This document shows, in pieces, positions 38,201 through 47,700 of a stretch of DNA of 64,000 bases. How positions within the stretch are numbered: the stretch's first letter is position 1; each line of letters opens with the position of its first letter. Origin of the DNA: Blastomussa wellsi (taxonomy: Eukaryota; Cnidaria; Anthozoa; Scleractinia; Plerogyridae); the NCBI GenBank assembly GCA_947652115.1, contig OX393563.1, positions 10,533,861 to 10,597,860 on the forward strand, in the 5' to 3' direction. A model generated the notes under the pieces. The model did no database searches. It was not told the origin of the DNA and saw nothing but the letters and a program-made list of their open reading frames with translations. The position numbers and the translations under genes were made by a program.

Positions 38201-41200
38201 ACTTGCAAGGGCGCCAGAATCACACGTGGTCTCGCCGCCTGAATAATGGCATGTCCAATTGATGCTAATTTGATGTTGTCTTTACCTACCAGAATGCCCT
38301 CCAAAAATATCTTAAGTGTGGCTGGAAGGAAGTTAGCGTTTTTCTCCACGTCTGTTTCAATCAAAGGGTAAGTTTCATTTGATGTTTTAATCAATTTGAT
38401 GTCATTCTTGATCAACCTTGACGCTGTTTTAATTATATTCATCTTTTCCGTTTCCACGTCAACATCTTTTCTCTTTGTGCGATACTCGTATAGAATAGCT
38501 GTTACAGTGCTTCGAAATGTTACTACATTTGGCTTTCCGTTGATCTCAGTAATAATGATTTTATCACCGAAATGTTCCTGCAGCCTCGTCTTCATGTGGG
38601 TGCGGCTATACGGGGCACTGGTTGACTCGCTGAGGTATTCCTCCATTTTCTCAACCAAATCTGCAACAGTTATTTGTTCGTCATCGTTTTCTTCAAGAAA
38701 TGACGCCACTTGTAGAAAAGCTTCGTTTTTTTCTTCGTCTTGTGGCCGTCCAATTTTTCTTCTCTTGGAATCAGGCTCATCTGGGGCAAACAGTTTTGGA
38801 ACTTGCTTTTGAGTCCTAAAATTCACACTACATGCCTGATGGTAGACAGCATCGGCAGCTGGCAAATCGTGAACATTTAATATTCTTGCTCGTACAACTT
38901 CAGCCCAAGAATCTCCTCTTTGAGAACATATTTGTAAGACAGTGTCTTTAGTTTCGAGGGTCGTCACTCTGAAAACATCTCCTGGCCTTCTACTTTGCTC
39001 TTCAAAGTCAATGTTTGTACCACAATAGAAGCAATCAGTTTTAAAACTAAAGGACTTTTCAGTTTGGCGATCCAAAGAGCGGCGACTACTTGTTGTTTGC
39101 GAGCCTTCGCTTTCCTGTTTTTTAGCTTTAGCAATGTTACTTGGGTGGCAATATGCGCGGCGGCACGTCTGGTGTACTTTTTGACCAGGAAGAGTTTGAA
39201 TGGTGTCGTAACGTTCTGCACTTGCGCGGTTTATGCCATCGCTTCCCTTCTCACGGAGAGAGACGATTTCACCATCAAGCGGCTTTTTACAAATCACACA
39301 ATTTAGTTCATCCATTTTAGGACTTCTACAGGCTATAGGCCTAAAAATTACAAGGAATCATGACTTAAAAACGTCCACAGAATTTAAAAAGCAAGGCAAA
39401 ACGTTTTTGGTTAAACAACCAAAATTAGGCTTATGGAGTAACTCGATCACACTTACCCGATCTCAGCGCAGAATATCAAAGTCCTCAATCCATTGTGATC
39501 AACAGAGGTGAAAGAACTGAAGACGGCAAACACAGCACACACTGGCCGGAGTGAAATGCACAAGCGTGACACTGACAGCGCCAGCTTCCTACAATACTGT
39601 TGGACGTTTTGCTCTTTTTTTCTCTCTTTTCCGATTGAAAATGAAATATTCTTGAATCATATCGTTACTTTTTTAGTGAGTAGAGGCCAACGAAAAAAGT
39701 TTCAACAAAATCGTCAAAATGAGAAAATCGCTGAAAATAAAAAAGCCAACTAAACGTTGTTTGTGCACAGTGTAGAGAAATTCTCATTCGAACAAGAGCT
39801 ATTAAAAAGCAGATTATAGGGAAAATCTCGCAATTTACCTAATTTTTCATATAAGAAAATGTTAAACTTGCTATATTAGTTCAAATTCTGTTGCATTTAT
39901 TTCATTTAAGACCTCAAAATGCGCGTTGCTTATAACAAGTTTCATTCAGCCTCGTTTCCATGCTATCATAAAACGTGTCTTAAAGCCCTCCAAAAAAAAA
40001 AAACATTTTTAAGTACTTTCCCGTGATGGGATTTTCTGGGACTTTTGATATGTTATTTACGACATGTTTCTGCGTCTAAAACAGTTGGAATTTTTTCTGT
40101 TGCAATTAGTTCTAGGTTGACCTATTTTTTCTCACAAAATGACTGGACTAAATCTCCAGGTTTTTCTGGGCTTTTCTTCAAAACCTCCAGATTTGCATGT
40201 GATAGGGGTTGGAAGGTCTGCCATGGATGCTTACATTTGATAACGGTTTATCAAGGCATTTTGTAATATGATGTCTGATCTCATTACCGTTTTGTCCAAT
40301 CAAAATGGAGACTTAGTTGGACATAGGTAATTCTATATATATATATATATATATTTATCAGTGGCCTACACTCATCATGGATAGGTTTCTATCCTTGAAA
40401 CAAAAAAAACCTGAGATAATTTAATATAACAACAGTGAGGAGAAATAAGCATGCTTTCAAACTCTGATTCTAATAATTATCAATTCTATCAATTTATTTG
40501 ACGAAAAGTTCTCCACCTTGGAATGTTATTCACTGATTGATTACTGGTTTCCTCCAATGCATTGTTAACTTCCTAAAGACAAAATGTTGCATTATTTTAC
40601 AATGTACCATATACTGAAAAGGATACAAAGAACTAAACAAGGTTATCACATTTACAATGTACATTGGCTACATCACTCTAGATGATTGTATAGCCAATAT
40701 TTAGCGGCTGATTATCTGGCAAATGTCAGCTTGGGAACAGGCTGAAATTTTGTTGTGATTAAAAAGCTTCTGCAATGAAAAAATGCTGTTCTTATTCTCT
40801 TTCGATTCCGATTTTATTTTTGGTAAGAATGCATGAAGTCGGTTTTTTGGAACGACGATTTCTTGTTTAAACTGTCAGCCATTACTAGAGTCGGCTTCAG
40901 TTGAGTTGCATTGAGAGAGCTGGATCGAGAGAGAAAATGACGTAATGAAAAAATGCTGTTCTTGTTCTCTTTCGATTCCGATTTTATATTTGGTAAGAAT
41001 GCATGAAGTCGGTTTTTTGGAACAATGATTTCTTGTTTAAACTGTCAGCCATTACTAGAGTCGGCTTCAGTTGAGTTGCGACTCACCAGTTTAATTTTTT
41101 TACTGTGTGAACCAACATATTTGGTATGCAAAACAGCAACTTGCTTTTAAAAGCTCGTGCTGCATACTAATCAGCTGGGTTCACACATTACAAAAAGAAA

Positions 41201-44200
41201 TTAGTGAGCCGATGACATCATTTTCTCTCTCGATCCAGCTCTCTCAATGCAACTCGACTGAAGCCGACTCTGGTAATGGCGGACACTTTAAACAAGAAAT
41301 CGTCGCTTAAAAAAGGACTTATTTTGAAAATTGAGGAGCCATAATTGGCATGGTGCATTCTTGCCAAATATAAAATCGGAATTAAAAGAGAACAAGACAA
41401 CATTTTTTCATCGCAGTAGCACTTTAAATAGTGAATTTCAGCCCAGGTTGAAATTTCAGCTTCACTGAAACATTTTGGTAGGTGCCAGTTTGTTTTGTAG
41501 AAACCTGTCACCATCACAGGCTAAAATTCACCAGTGAGCTTCCAGTGCTTTCCAGAAACACTGACAGTGGTAACAAAGTGCCAGTTACTTTGCTCTTCCT
41601 TGCTAAAAGAAGCTGGCCACATTTCCCCCTAAATCAATCAATCTTTCACACAGGCAGTTCCTCTACTGAAACCAGCTGCCTGTTTTAAATTTTATTGAAA
41701 CCTCTACCTTCCATCTTTAATAATAAAAGTAACTATTGAGACTAGAAGGCTTAAATTCAACAATAACCTTGATTATTAAAGATAGGAGGTAGATGTTTGG
41801 GAAGTATTGTGCAGTATTTTTGTCATGACATCTATATTTTAGGAGACTGTGATACTGTTGAAAAATACACTGTTCCTTAGTTAAATTTTTGTGTATTTAT
41901 ACTACATGCATTTTTTTCCAAACCTGAATAAACAGCTGTAACTTCATGACCAAGTTTGATGCATGAGCCTGGAATAAACATGGTTAATTGTTAGGGAATA
42001 AATTACAATCAACAGCTTTCAAAGACAATACCACATGTACATTCAGCTCTGTAATCGTTCTTAGATCTGGAACAACATGAAAAGACAAATTGCTTTAGAT
42101 CTGACATTCAGTTTCATGATTTCAATACTGTTTGTCACGAAAGAATGTTGGTCTCCCCAGGGTTCTCATTAAGTGCCGGCAGCCGGCTAAAAAACCGGCT
42201 ACTTTGAATTTTGAGCCACCTACTTTTCTGTGATAAGCTTCCTAATTAGTGAAACTGAAGTCCACTTGCATGAGAAAATAATGAAGACAATGATAATGAA
42301 TGCCCCCAGACCCCCCTAGAGGCTCGTGCCACTCGCTTCACAAGCCACCTACTTATTTATCTTAGCCGTCTACTCTGAAACTTAATGAGAACCCTGTCTC
42401 CCTTTAACACCGACCTCCTCCTCCTCTTCCCTCTACTAACAGAAAATGGATTATCTTTATTTTTTCATCTATTGCATTTAACATTTTTGTTGTCCCTTGT
42501 TGTGGAATAGTCAAGTGTCAATAAAATTACCATTAAATATTACCAGCTAAATGTGAGAAAATGATTTTCCTACAACTTTATTTCCTATTTAGAAAGGAAA
42601 CACTTATGTACGAGTCAGATTGACGCTTCAACATCCCTGCCCAGGCATACCCCGGACATTTGACGCCCATACCTTTCCCAGAGGTTGGGAATTTGATCCT
42701 CATGCATATAGGGTGGGAAAATTTAACGTTAGCCTCAATTTCATGTTACAAGTCACATGGCGGAGGCAAGTGGAGGCGGACATGGCGAGTTTTGAGGGTT
42801 TTAAAGGAAAAGATTGCAGCTTCTTGGTGGCTTAGCTAAAAAGCAAAGGACTAAGGCTTTAGGTGCCCTATAGATCTTTGAGTGGTTGAGATATTATGGA
42901 ATTCCTCGGAGCTAAAATAGCACCAACAGATGTCTGATCTTGACTTCAGGTGCATGATAGAACCTACTAAAAAGTTGAAAAATTATGGTGATCTAGTCAC
43001 TTATTAATTTTCCCAGAGTTGGATGGAATTTGAACACAGATTTTTCAAAAATTCAAATGCCTGGGGGGTTGGGATGTTGAAGCATTGATCTGACTGGTAC
43101 ATTAGAACCTGCAGAGCAAAACTGGTTTTACTTCTAGTCAGTTAAGTCTTGCCTGTGAACGATTTACGGCTGTTCTTACATGGCGCTAGAAGCTAGAATT
43201 TGTCTGCATTTACAGGCTATTTAATTCTAATAAAAACTCTATAATCATAGAGAAATAATATTTAGAAGAAGCAACTACATGCACATATTGTTAAGGTGAG
43301 GATATTCATAGCGGAGCTCCTGCTCATGTCGAAGGTGCATGCGGGTGGAGCAGCCATACCTATAGAGATTGGAAAACCCATCGAACCAGGAAAATTTGAA
43401 TGTCATGTATGCACGGAAAAGGGCCGGGATGAGGTTGTAGCAGATATAGTTTCAAAACAACTGTATAGCAGTCAACGTCTTTTCAGATAGTCTGAGGTTT
43501 TATGATCAATTGACAGCTGTCAAAACAAGGTATCTGCTGACCAGTATCACATGACCATATTGCAGGCTCAGGTTAGGACTCATCGAGATTACATGTTTTA
43601 TGGAAGTTGACCGCTGACCAGGTAATGGTTTTCCATTGTATTGCGGCTCAGGTCCGATTTTTTGGTTGATTTTGTAGTTTTTTATGGTCATCCTCGGCAG
43701 AATTTATGTGATTGTAGTTGACAATTCTGATTTTTTTTGGTAATCAAATCTTTCCTGAGGAGTTGCGTACACTAGAATTTTCACTGATTTAGATCATTTT
43801 TCTCAAATTGTTTAATATATTAATAAGTTCTTACAGTACATGGTTTGAACCCGGGGGTAAAAGTCGATTGTGTAGTTTGATCGTCTGGGTGAGGGTAGCC
43901 CTGAGAAGGGCTGTTGTCGGTGACAGTGACTGAGCGGAAGTCATCATCAGAGTCATGTGATTCGAATGTTATGAGTCTGGTTCGTGAAAACTGATTGGTC
44001 AGTTTAGCTGTGATGTTATTGGCTGTAAGACTCGAGTAGTCTATGTCGTCGGTCGTGATTGGTCGGTTTCGATCCGTCGGTAAAGGTAGGTCGTTCTATT
44101 CGGTCTGTTTGTTTTGTCCATGTCGTGAATTAGTTTTTTGTACGGTGCCGGTAGTTGTTGACTTCTGTTAATTAGAGGATTCTGTTCTAAGTTAGTAAAC

Positions 44201-44520
44201 CAGCTTAGTGCTGTAGGTCAAACAGTAAGCAGAGTCCCAGTCGATATTGTGGTTCGTAAGTCGACGGTGCTCAGCAATGTGATTGTTGACGTCAGAATAT
44301 GTTGTCTTGTGGGATATTTATGTTTCGATTTGTTACACACATCTCATTTATACACAGCCAAAATCATCACGATCATTTTGCTCAGTCAGCTCTGACAGAC
44401 GTGTACACGTTGCAAACTAGAACTTACGTCAATAGGCGTTCGATCATCACGGATTCTCAGCGCCGAATTTACCCACTCTTTAACATCAAAATTCTCGTCA
44501 GAGAACTTAGAAAAGTCCAT
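17274..44520 (-). CDS. COG7: Conserved oligomeric Golgi complex subunit 7, 23 coding exons
   Basis: COG7 is a lobe B subunit (COG5-8) of the complex that tethers retrograde vesicles at the Golgi. Coding exons on minus: 44520-44428 (start [16 protein letters not shown]), 41968-41924, 40572-40517, 33063-32979, 32821-32732, 32373-32305, 31505-31470, 31195-31075, 30593-30511, 29945-29835, 29232-29074, 28995-28944, 28838-28711, 28004-27930, 27492-27427, 26742-26580, 25721-25512, 21211-21078, 20213-20124, 19576-19462, 18511-18377, 17925-17835 and 17352-17274 (TAG). All junctions are GT-AG and phases agree. The sum is 2286 nt, or 761 residues, against about 770 in vertebrates. Diagnostic blocks: [56 protein letters not shown] and [14 protein letters not shown]. 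The N-terminal coiled-coil region (exons 2-5) is where subunits associate. Intron 3 holds a 7 kb transposon and intron 17 a 2.8 kb minisatellite, yet the frame is intact. Confidence 0.96.
17519..17633. repeat. Inverted repeat, GAGACTTGC / GCAAGTCTC ends
   Basis: Arms read gagacttgcgggcag then ggtagctgtattca, and tgaatacaactacc then gtgcaagtctc. It is a 115 bp palindromic element in the last COG7 intron. Confidence 0.45.
18541..18943. mobile_element. Long-armed palindromic MITE, TATAGACC ends
   Basis: The outer arm TATAGACC...TTCATAAATG matches the reverse of CATTTATGAAATAGGTCTAT. Inner arms pair across the whole element (gaccttgccat with caaggtcacc; ttagcctttctaacctc with gaggttagaaaggctaa). 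It is about 400 bp with no coding content, in COG7 intron 20. Confidence 0.65.
19741..19974. repeat. Pentameric satellite, GGGTA / GAGTA / GGGCA units
   Basis: Tandem 5 bp units drift from GGGGC through GGGCA and GGGTA to GAGTA, then repeat the series. Runs of four or more GGG blocks lie on the plus strand. It lies in COG7 intron 19, so the transcribed strand is C-rich. Confidence 0.85.
20355..20505. repeat. Dispersed T-rich repeat, copy 2
   Basis: Matches in order the stretch at 3545-3715. It lies in COG7 intron 18. Confidence 0.4.
21252..21465. mobile_element. Short TIR element, TTACA(A)GTCTTTCCCG ends
   Basis: Inverted ends of about 35 bp share GTCTTTCCCGTAAAAC and GAACACCAGAAA with their complements at the right. 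It is about 214 bp in COG7 intron 17, next to exon 18. Confidence 0.65.
21869..24677. repeat. 27 bp minisatellite, about 104 tandem copies, in COG7 intron 17
   Basis: Each unit contains GAGTAAGGAGAAGG followed by ATATAACATACAG, 27 bp in all. Variants cluster at one site (GGAGAAG, GGAGCAG or GTAGCAG). Because 27 is a multiple of three and the unit has no stop on the minus strand, all three minus frames stay open for 0.5-3 kb. They read as 9-residue repeats such as [18 protein letters not shown] or CYILLLTPV. There is no start context, no non-repeat domain and no splice support. The array sits wholly inside an intron of COG7 on the same strand. I call it a satellite and not a protein gene. Confidence 0.95.
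26086..26156. mobile_element. Perfect-ended palindrome (GTTGGATATGAAGTGAT arms)
   Basis: GTTGGATATGAAGTGATTAT pairs with its complement ending ATCACTTCATATCCAAC, around a central gcgctacgcgc. A MITE-like hairpin in COG7 intron 16. Confidence 0.6.
26975..27310 (-). mobile_element. Diverged relative of the TTAA element at 45458
   Basis: The plus strand shares gtgagaaagtg...cttcaagcttttg, a T-rich tract, agctcaat and atctgggtatcatt in the same order as 45655-45940. The minus strand has a 106-codon frame weakly alike to the frame there. Ends were not recognised. Confidence 0.45.
28108..28322. mobile_element. Palindromic MITE, TAGACC ends
   Basis: Long arms pair almost perfectly (TTTACATCCTTGTTGCTACC with GGTAGCAACAAGGATGTAAA; TCATGTGATGATTCATTT with its complement). 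The ends TAGACC/GGTCTA resemble the element at 18541. It lies in COG7 intron 13. Confidence 0.75.
28323..28610 (+). mobile_element. tRNA-derived SINE
   Basis: The head has gagagctgaactctgcatc and a B box (gggtttgaacccc). The body has ttgggaatggcactt, gcctcctcca and gctggggagtaacatcc, the order of the other copies in this window. Confidence 0.6.
29455..29572. repeat. Degenerate GACT tetranucleotide repeat
   Basis: Runs of gactgactgactggctgactg mixed with cactgact and aactaactgac units, in COG7 intron 10. Confidence 0.7.
30025..30180 (+). mobile_element. tRNA-derived SINE (fragment)
   Basis: Contains gtcttggttcaaaccctcgc followed by tggggtcactgcattgggtt, the B box and body junction of the family at 51165. 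The 3' body is diverged. Confidence 0.55.
30777..30900. mobile_element. Short inverted-repeat element, ATGAATTTCAGGTCAAAT ends
   Basis: ATGAATTTCAGGTCAAAT at the left pairs with ATTTGACCTGAAATTCAT at the right, 18 bp perfect. It lies in COG7 intron 8. Confidence 0.65.
31269..31429. mobile_element. hAT-like MITE with 8 bp target duplication
   Basis: CAGGCTTTTAGCCAG at the left and CTGACTAAAAGCCTG at the right. Flanks aatgtaat (31261-31268) and aacgtaat (31430-31437) match at 7 of 8 bases, the duplication size of hAT elements. It lies in COG7 intron 7. Confidence 0.75.
33241..33325. repeat. Subterminal TCACGG repeats of the Academ-like element
   Basis: Five TCACGG words (four preceded by tc or ct) occur within 85 bp of the left TIR. 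The right end does not have them. They may be protein-binding sites. Confidence 0.5.
33838..34195. repeat. Two-copy direct repeat of about 180 bp
   Basis: Copy 1 is about 33838-34015 and copy 2 about 34017-34195. Both contain gcttttgta, aacatgaaaacgaggct, gttgactttat/c, agcttcacatat or gcttcaaatat, ctttcatcta and ccataataa. It lies inside the Academ-like element, downstream of its gene. Confidence 0.75.
34408..39315 (-). pseudogene. Academ-like transposon gene: CxxC/HxxC fingers, XPG/FEN-like nuclease, Cys-rich tail
   Basis: Exons on minus: 39315-37241 (with a frameshift near 37573-37607), 37124-37064, 36924-36844 and 36737-34408, joined by GT-AG introns. The first exon has two finger-like modules, CVIC...HQTC and CFYC...HQAC. 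A conserved core follows ([58 protein letters not shown]). The last exon is open for 772 codons from MAEDSSG. It carries VVFDGYDEM at about residue 424, [10 protein letters not shown] at 496, [10 protein letters not shown] at 521 and [18 protein letters not shown] at 579, matching the acidic motifs and helix-hairpin end of XPG/FEN nucleases. It ends in a CXC-like Cys cluster ([25 protein letters not shown]). Apart from the frameshift all parts are open, so the copy is recent. Which segment cuts DNA is not known from sequence. Confidence 0.7.
40333..40354. repeat. (AT)n microsatellite
   Basis: Pure TA dinucleotide run, just outside the Academ-like element in COG7 intron 3. Confidence 0.9.
40771..41415. 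mobile_element. Inverted-repeat element with a duplicated left arm
   Basis: About 40771-40942 and about 40943-41087 are direct copies (aaaaaatgctgttct, ctttcgattccgatttta, gaatgcatgaagtcgg, gagtcggcttcagttgag). About 41213-41415 is the same arm inverted. Inner arms (gtgtgaacc, ggtatgca and complements) also pair. It lies in COG7 intron 2. Confidence 0.75.
41700..41795. repeat. Short inverted repeat, ATCTTTAATAAT arms
   Basis: cctctaccttccatctttaa pairs imperfectly with the complement of attaaagataggaggtag. It lies in COG7 intron 2. Confidence 0.5.
42159..42395. mobile_element. hAT-like MITE, AGGGTTCTCATTAAG ends, 8 bp duplication
   Basis: AGGGTTCTCATTAAG and its complement CTTAATGAGAACCCT bound 237 bp. 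Flanks gtctcccc and gtctccct agree at 7 of 8 bases. Internal agccacctact words occur twice. It lies in COG7 intron 1. Confidence 0.75.
42611..43097. mobile_element. TIR element, AGTCAGATTGACGCTTCAAC ends
   Basis: The left end AGTCAGATtgACGCTTCAAC, then ATCCC, pairs with the right GGGATGTTGAAGCattGATCTGACT. It is 487 bp with no clear coding frame, in COG7 intron 1. GTAC flanks both sides. Confidence 0.65.
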
Positions 44521-44721
44521 CTCGCTAAAAGAAAACAAAAACAAAACAAAACAATGCCAACTCACAACTCAATTGCCGCCATTTTGAATTACAGGTCAGT
44601 ACGTGGTGTAACAATAATGGTTGTTGCACAATCAAAGGAACTCTTACCCAGGCTCCAACGACCCAATCATTTCAAAATGGCGGCCGAAATGCTCTCCATG
44701 TAGGGTTATTTTAGCTGAAAG
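44521..44721. promoter_or_regulatory. Bidirectional COG7 / EXOSC2 promoter with mirrored ATGGCGG sites
   Basis: Only 201 bp separate the divergent ATGs of COG7 (44520) and EXOSC2 (44722). GCCGCCATTTTGAA at 44575-44588 and TTCAAAATGGCGGC at 44671-44684 are exact reverse complements, so each gene has one site reading in its own direction. AAnATGGCGG is the established YY1 site, usually just downstream of start sites of housekeeping genes. No TATA box is seen. Confidence 0.7.
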
Positions 44722-47700
44722 ATGTCTGCAGATGCAAGATTGCCAAAGAAAAGGAAACGAATCCTAGCTTTAGCTGGATATGAGCCAAGGCACATTGTAT
44801 CTCCGGGAGATGTCATAACAGAGGACACTGGCTACATGAGGTAGGTTGCTGGATATCAAAATGTCTGCTTGCAAATTAAATCTTGACAAAGTTTGAATTC
44901 TAGATAGGGTTTGACTCAAGTCCAAAATCGCACTCTAAATTCTTCCTGAATTCATGAGGTAAACAAATGGTCATCATCCAGTGGCATCCATAATTGGTTG
45001 ATGTGTTCCTTTGGACTTCAGAAAGGGTCTTGCATAGTGAACTGTAGCACACACACAGTTATTTTTTAAGCTGAGATGGAAGGTTCTTTCCTTTTCAGGG
45101 GCCATGGAACTTATGTTGATGGTGACAAACTGATAGCTTCTGTTGCTGGAGTTGTTGAGAGAGTGAACAAACTGATTTGTGTACGACCATTTAAGACAAG
45201 GTAAGCAATCACTTTTAATAAAAGACCTAATAATTCATATAAATAATCGGCTCTTGGCTATTCAAATTACTGTTTGGAGGCTGAAGAAAAAGATAAAAGA
45301 ATGGGAAAGGGTACAAAGAAAACACATTGGCCTGACTTGTGTTGAGATTATCTTAGTTGTCTTGAAAATTTTGCTCAGAAGTCATTGTTGTTTGTTATGT
45401 GACTGTGATTTTGCCAATAAAATACTGTTGCATCCTTTCCTAAAATACTGTGGCTCTTTAACCCATTGACTCCTGGAGATTTTTGAAAAAAAACGTGTTT
45501 TTTAGACATTTTGAACATTTTCTAGTCAGTTATAGTCTAAATATGCTTCAAATTTCTCCAAAATGCATTTGCAGAACGAAGGCATGCCAGGTTTTTTACT
45601 AGTATCGCATTTAACTATATTTTAGCTCGGACATGCGCACAAATCAAAATTTCGAGATAGTTTTTGGATGAGAAAGTGACCCACGTCTTTAGGCTTTTCG
45701 ATTTCTTTATTTTTATTTTTCGCTTTTCCTTTCTCCTTTCCTCGTGGGCTTGCTTTCGGTTCAAGAATTGCCACGAAAGCATCATTGAGACAGAAAATAC
45801 CGGTACTCAACATGGAGTAGCCAAGGGTAAGTGAGGGAAATTTTCCTCCTAGTTTTTGGCGGAAAATTCTAAGCGTTTTCCTGCATATTTCAAGCTCCAT
45901 TGGCCCAATCAATATCATCTGGGTATCATTGGAAAGCACTTTCCCTTCTGTAGAACTGGGATAAATGGGATTCCTATTTTGGTCAAAGCTGATGACGTCT
46001 AAAGCGGAACAAAGGTCAAAGTCTGTCACGGCCGGTTACGGCCGGTTTAGGAGTCAATGGGTTAACTCTGGTTTATTATTATGAAGTGACTCAAACAGAG
46101 TGTTAGTTTTTCCTCTTCTGTAGATGTGGTGTTAGTTCATTGCAGGTTCCTTTCAATCATTTTGTTAGGCTGTCCATTCACGCTTTTGGGTGTATGCAGA
46201 GATTGAGTCATAATGTATTTGTCAAGCTTTTCTACAATGTACCTTTAAGAACAAAGTGCTAGAGTTTCTGAGTTACTTTCTGTCACACTCCCTTGCAGCC
46301 CTTATCTCGTTTAATATTGTGATGTCGAGGTGGCCTCTCCTATAAGCCTGGTGGTTTTCTAAGGTCTACTCGCCTAACAACCTGCTGTATTTCTAAAATG
46401 TTTTTATTCACAAATAAATGATGCTGATGATGATGATGAAGTGTCTTGATCAAGAGCCAACAACAAAGGTCCTAGGCTAGTCAGAGCTTGAAACAGTTTT
46501 TTTTGTGTGAGCACTGAATAATCCTTTGTTCTTGGTGTTACGGCCACCATATAACGAGTTGGAATGAGTCCAAAGTGACCCCAAGAGAGAGATAATGAGC
46601 TAAAAAATGACAGAGGGGGAGAGGGCCCCTCTACTCGTGAAGCCTTCCCAACCCTCTATCCATTAAGCATCTAAGATGGGAGCATAATCCCAGATTATAC
46701 AAGGGACCGTAGGTCCTGAAGTATAAGTATAAGATAGGTTACATTCCGTCTCATGTTTCTCGTATAATCTATCTTATACTTCAGGACCTACGGTCCCTTG
46801 TATAATCTGGGATTATACTTCAAAACATTCGACTCCATGTAACAATGCAGGTTCAAAGACAGCCACTCTCCCTTGTAACTGAAAGAACTGACCTACTTGC
46901 ATCAGGGTCGAGCACTGGTCTGTAATAGAAACGTCTAAAAGTGGAATCAGATGACCAACAGGCCAGAGCCAAGATATCTGACAAGGCAACCCCACCCCTG
47001 GCAGCGGCAGAGGCTGACGCTCCGCGCACTGAATGAGGTTTAAATTGAGATGTGTCAATGCCTGCTGCTTGTAGCAGACTCTTTACCCACCTAGCAACCG
47101 TACTAGCTGAAACAGGTTTATGAGGTTGAACTACTGACAGGAAAAGCCGATTTTCCTGGCCAGCAAGAACAGATCTCATATCCTTGGTACGAGATTCATA
47201 TTCCTTGAGGCACTCAACTACACACAAGTTTTTGTCCTCGGGGAAACTGGCATGAAAGGATTGTTTTAAGTTCTTGCCAGTTCGAATAGACTTAGTCAGG
47301 GATGGTAGGTTAAACACTACCCCTTCAGGATAAAAACATCTGAAACGGAGATCATGAGCTGCCAGTTCAGAGCTTCTTTCGGCAGAAGTCAAGGCTAAAA
47401 GCATTGCCAGCTTTTGAGACAACATCTTAAGGGATAAGGATGAATTCATCCCAAGACCTCTGATATACTTAACAACCACAGACACATCCCAGGTGAAGGA
47501 GTATCTGGGCTGGGGAGGTCTTGAATTAAAGATTCCCTTCAGCAACTGGCAAACCATGGGGTGCTCTCCAACCCGTACAGAGTCAATTGTAGGGTGAGTC
47601 ATTGAGATGGCAGATCTGTAAACATTAAGTGTCCGGTACTGTTTCCCCTGCAAATACTCGCTCGCAAGGAAATTAATTATGTTGTTCAGAGATGCTGAAA

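Larger units (their letters stand above)
33223..40226 (-). mobile_element. 7.0 kb Academ-like DNA transposon in COG7 intron 3
   Basis: The ends are a 19 bp perfect inverted repeat, CCATGGCAGACCTTCCAAC, at 33223-33241 and, complemented, at 40208-40226. Between them lies one multi-exon gene on the minus strand (39315 to 34408), in the same orientation as COG7. The encoded protein combines paired CxxC/HxxC fingers, a conserved uncharacterised core, an XPG/FEN-like nuclease and a Cys-rich tail. Among eukaryotic transposons an XPG-type nuclease with Cys fingers is the hallmark of Academ; I infer that class. I found no matching 3-4 bp target duplication. The left end has several TCTCACGG words just inside the TIR, and a 180 bp direct repeat lies downstream of the gene. 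Confidence 0.7.

Noticed and set aside
33223..40226. DDE cut-and-paste transposase (hAT, piggyBac, P) as the class of the 7 kb element
   Set aside because: No DDE-type motif block was recognised. The acidic motifs follow the XPG/FEN order, which favours Academ. A hidden DDE domain in the uncharacterised core cannot be excluded by eye.
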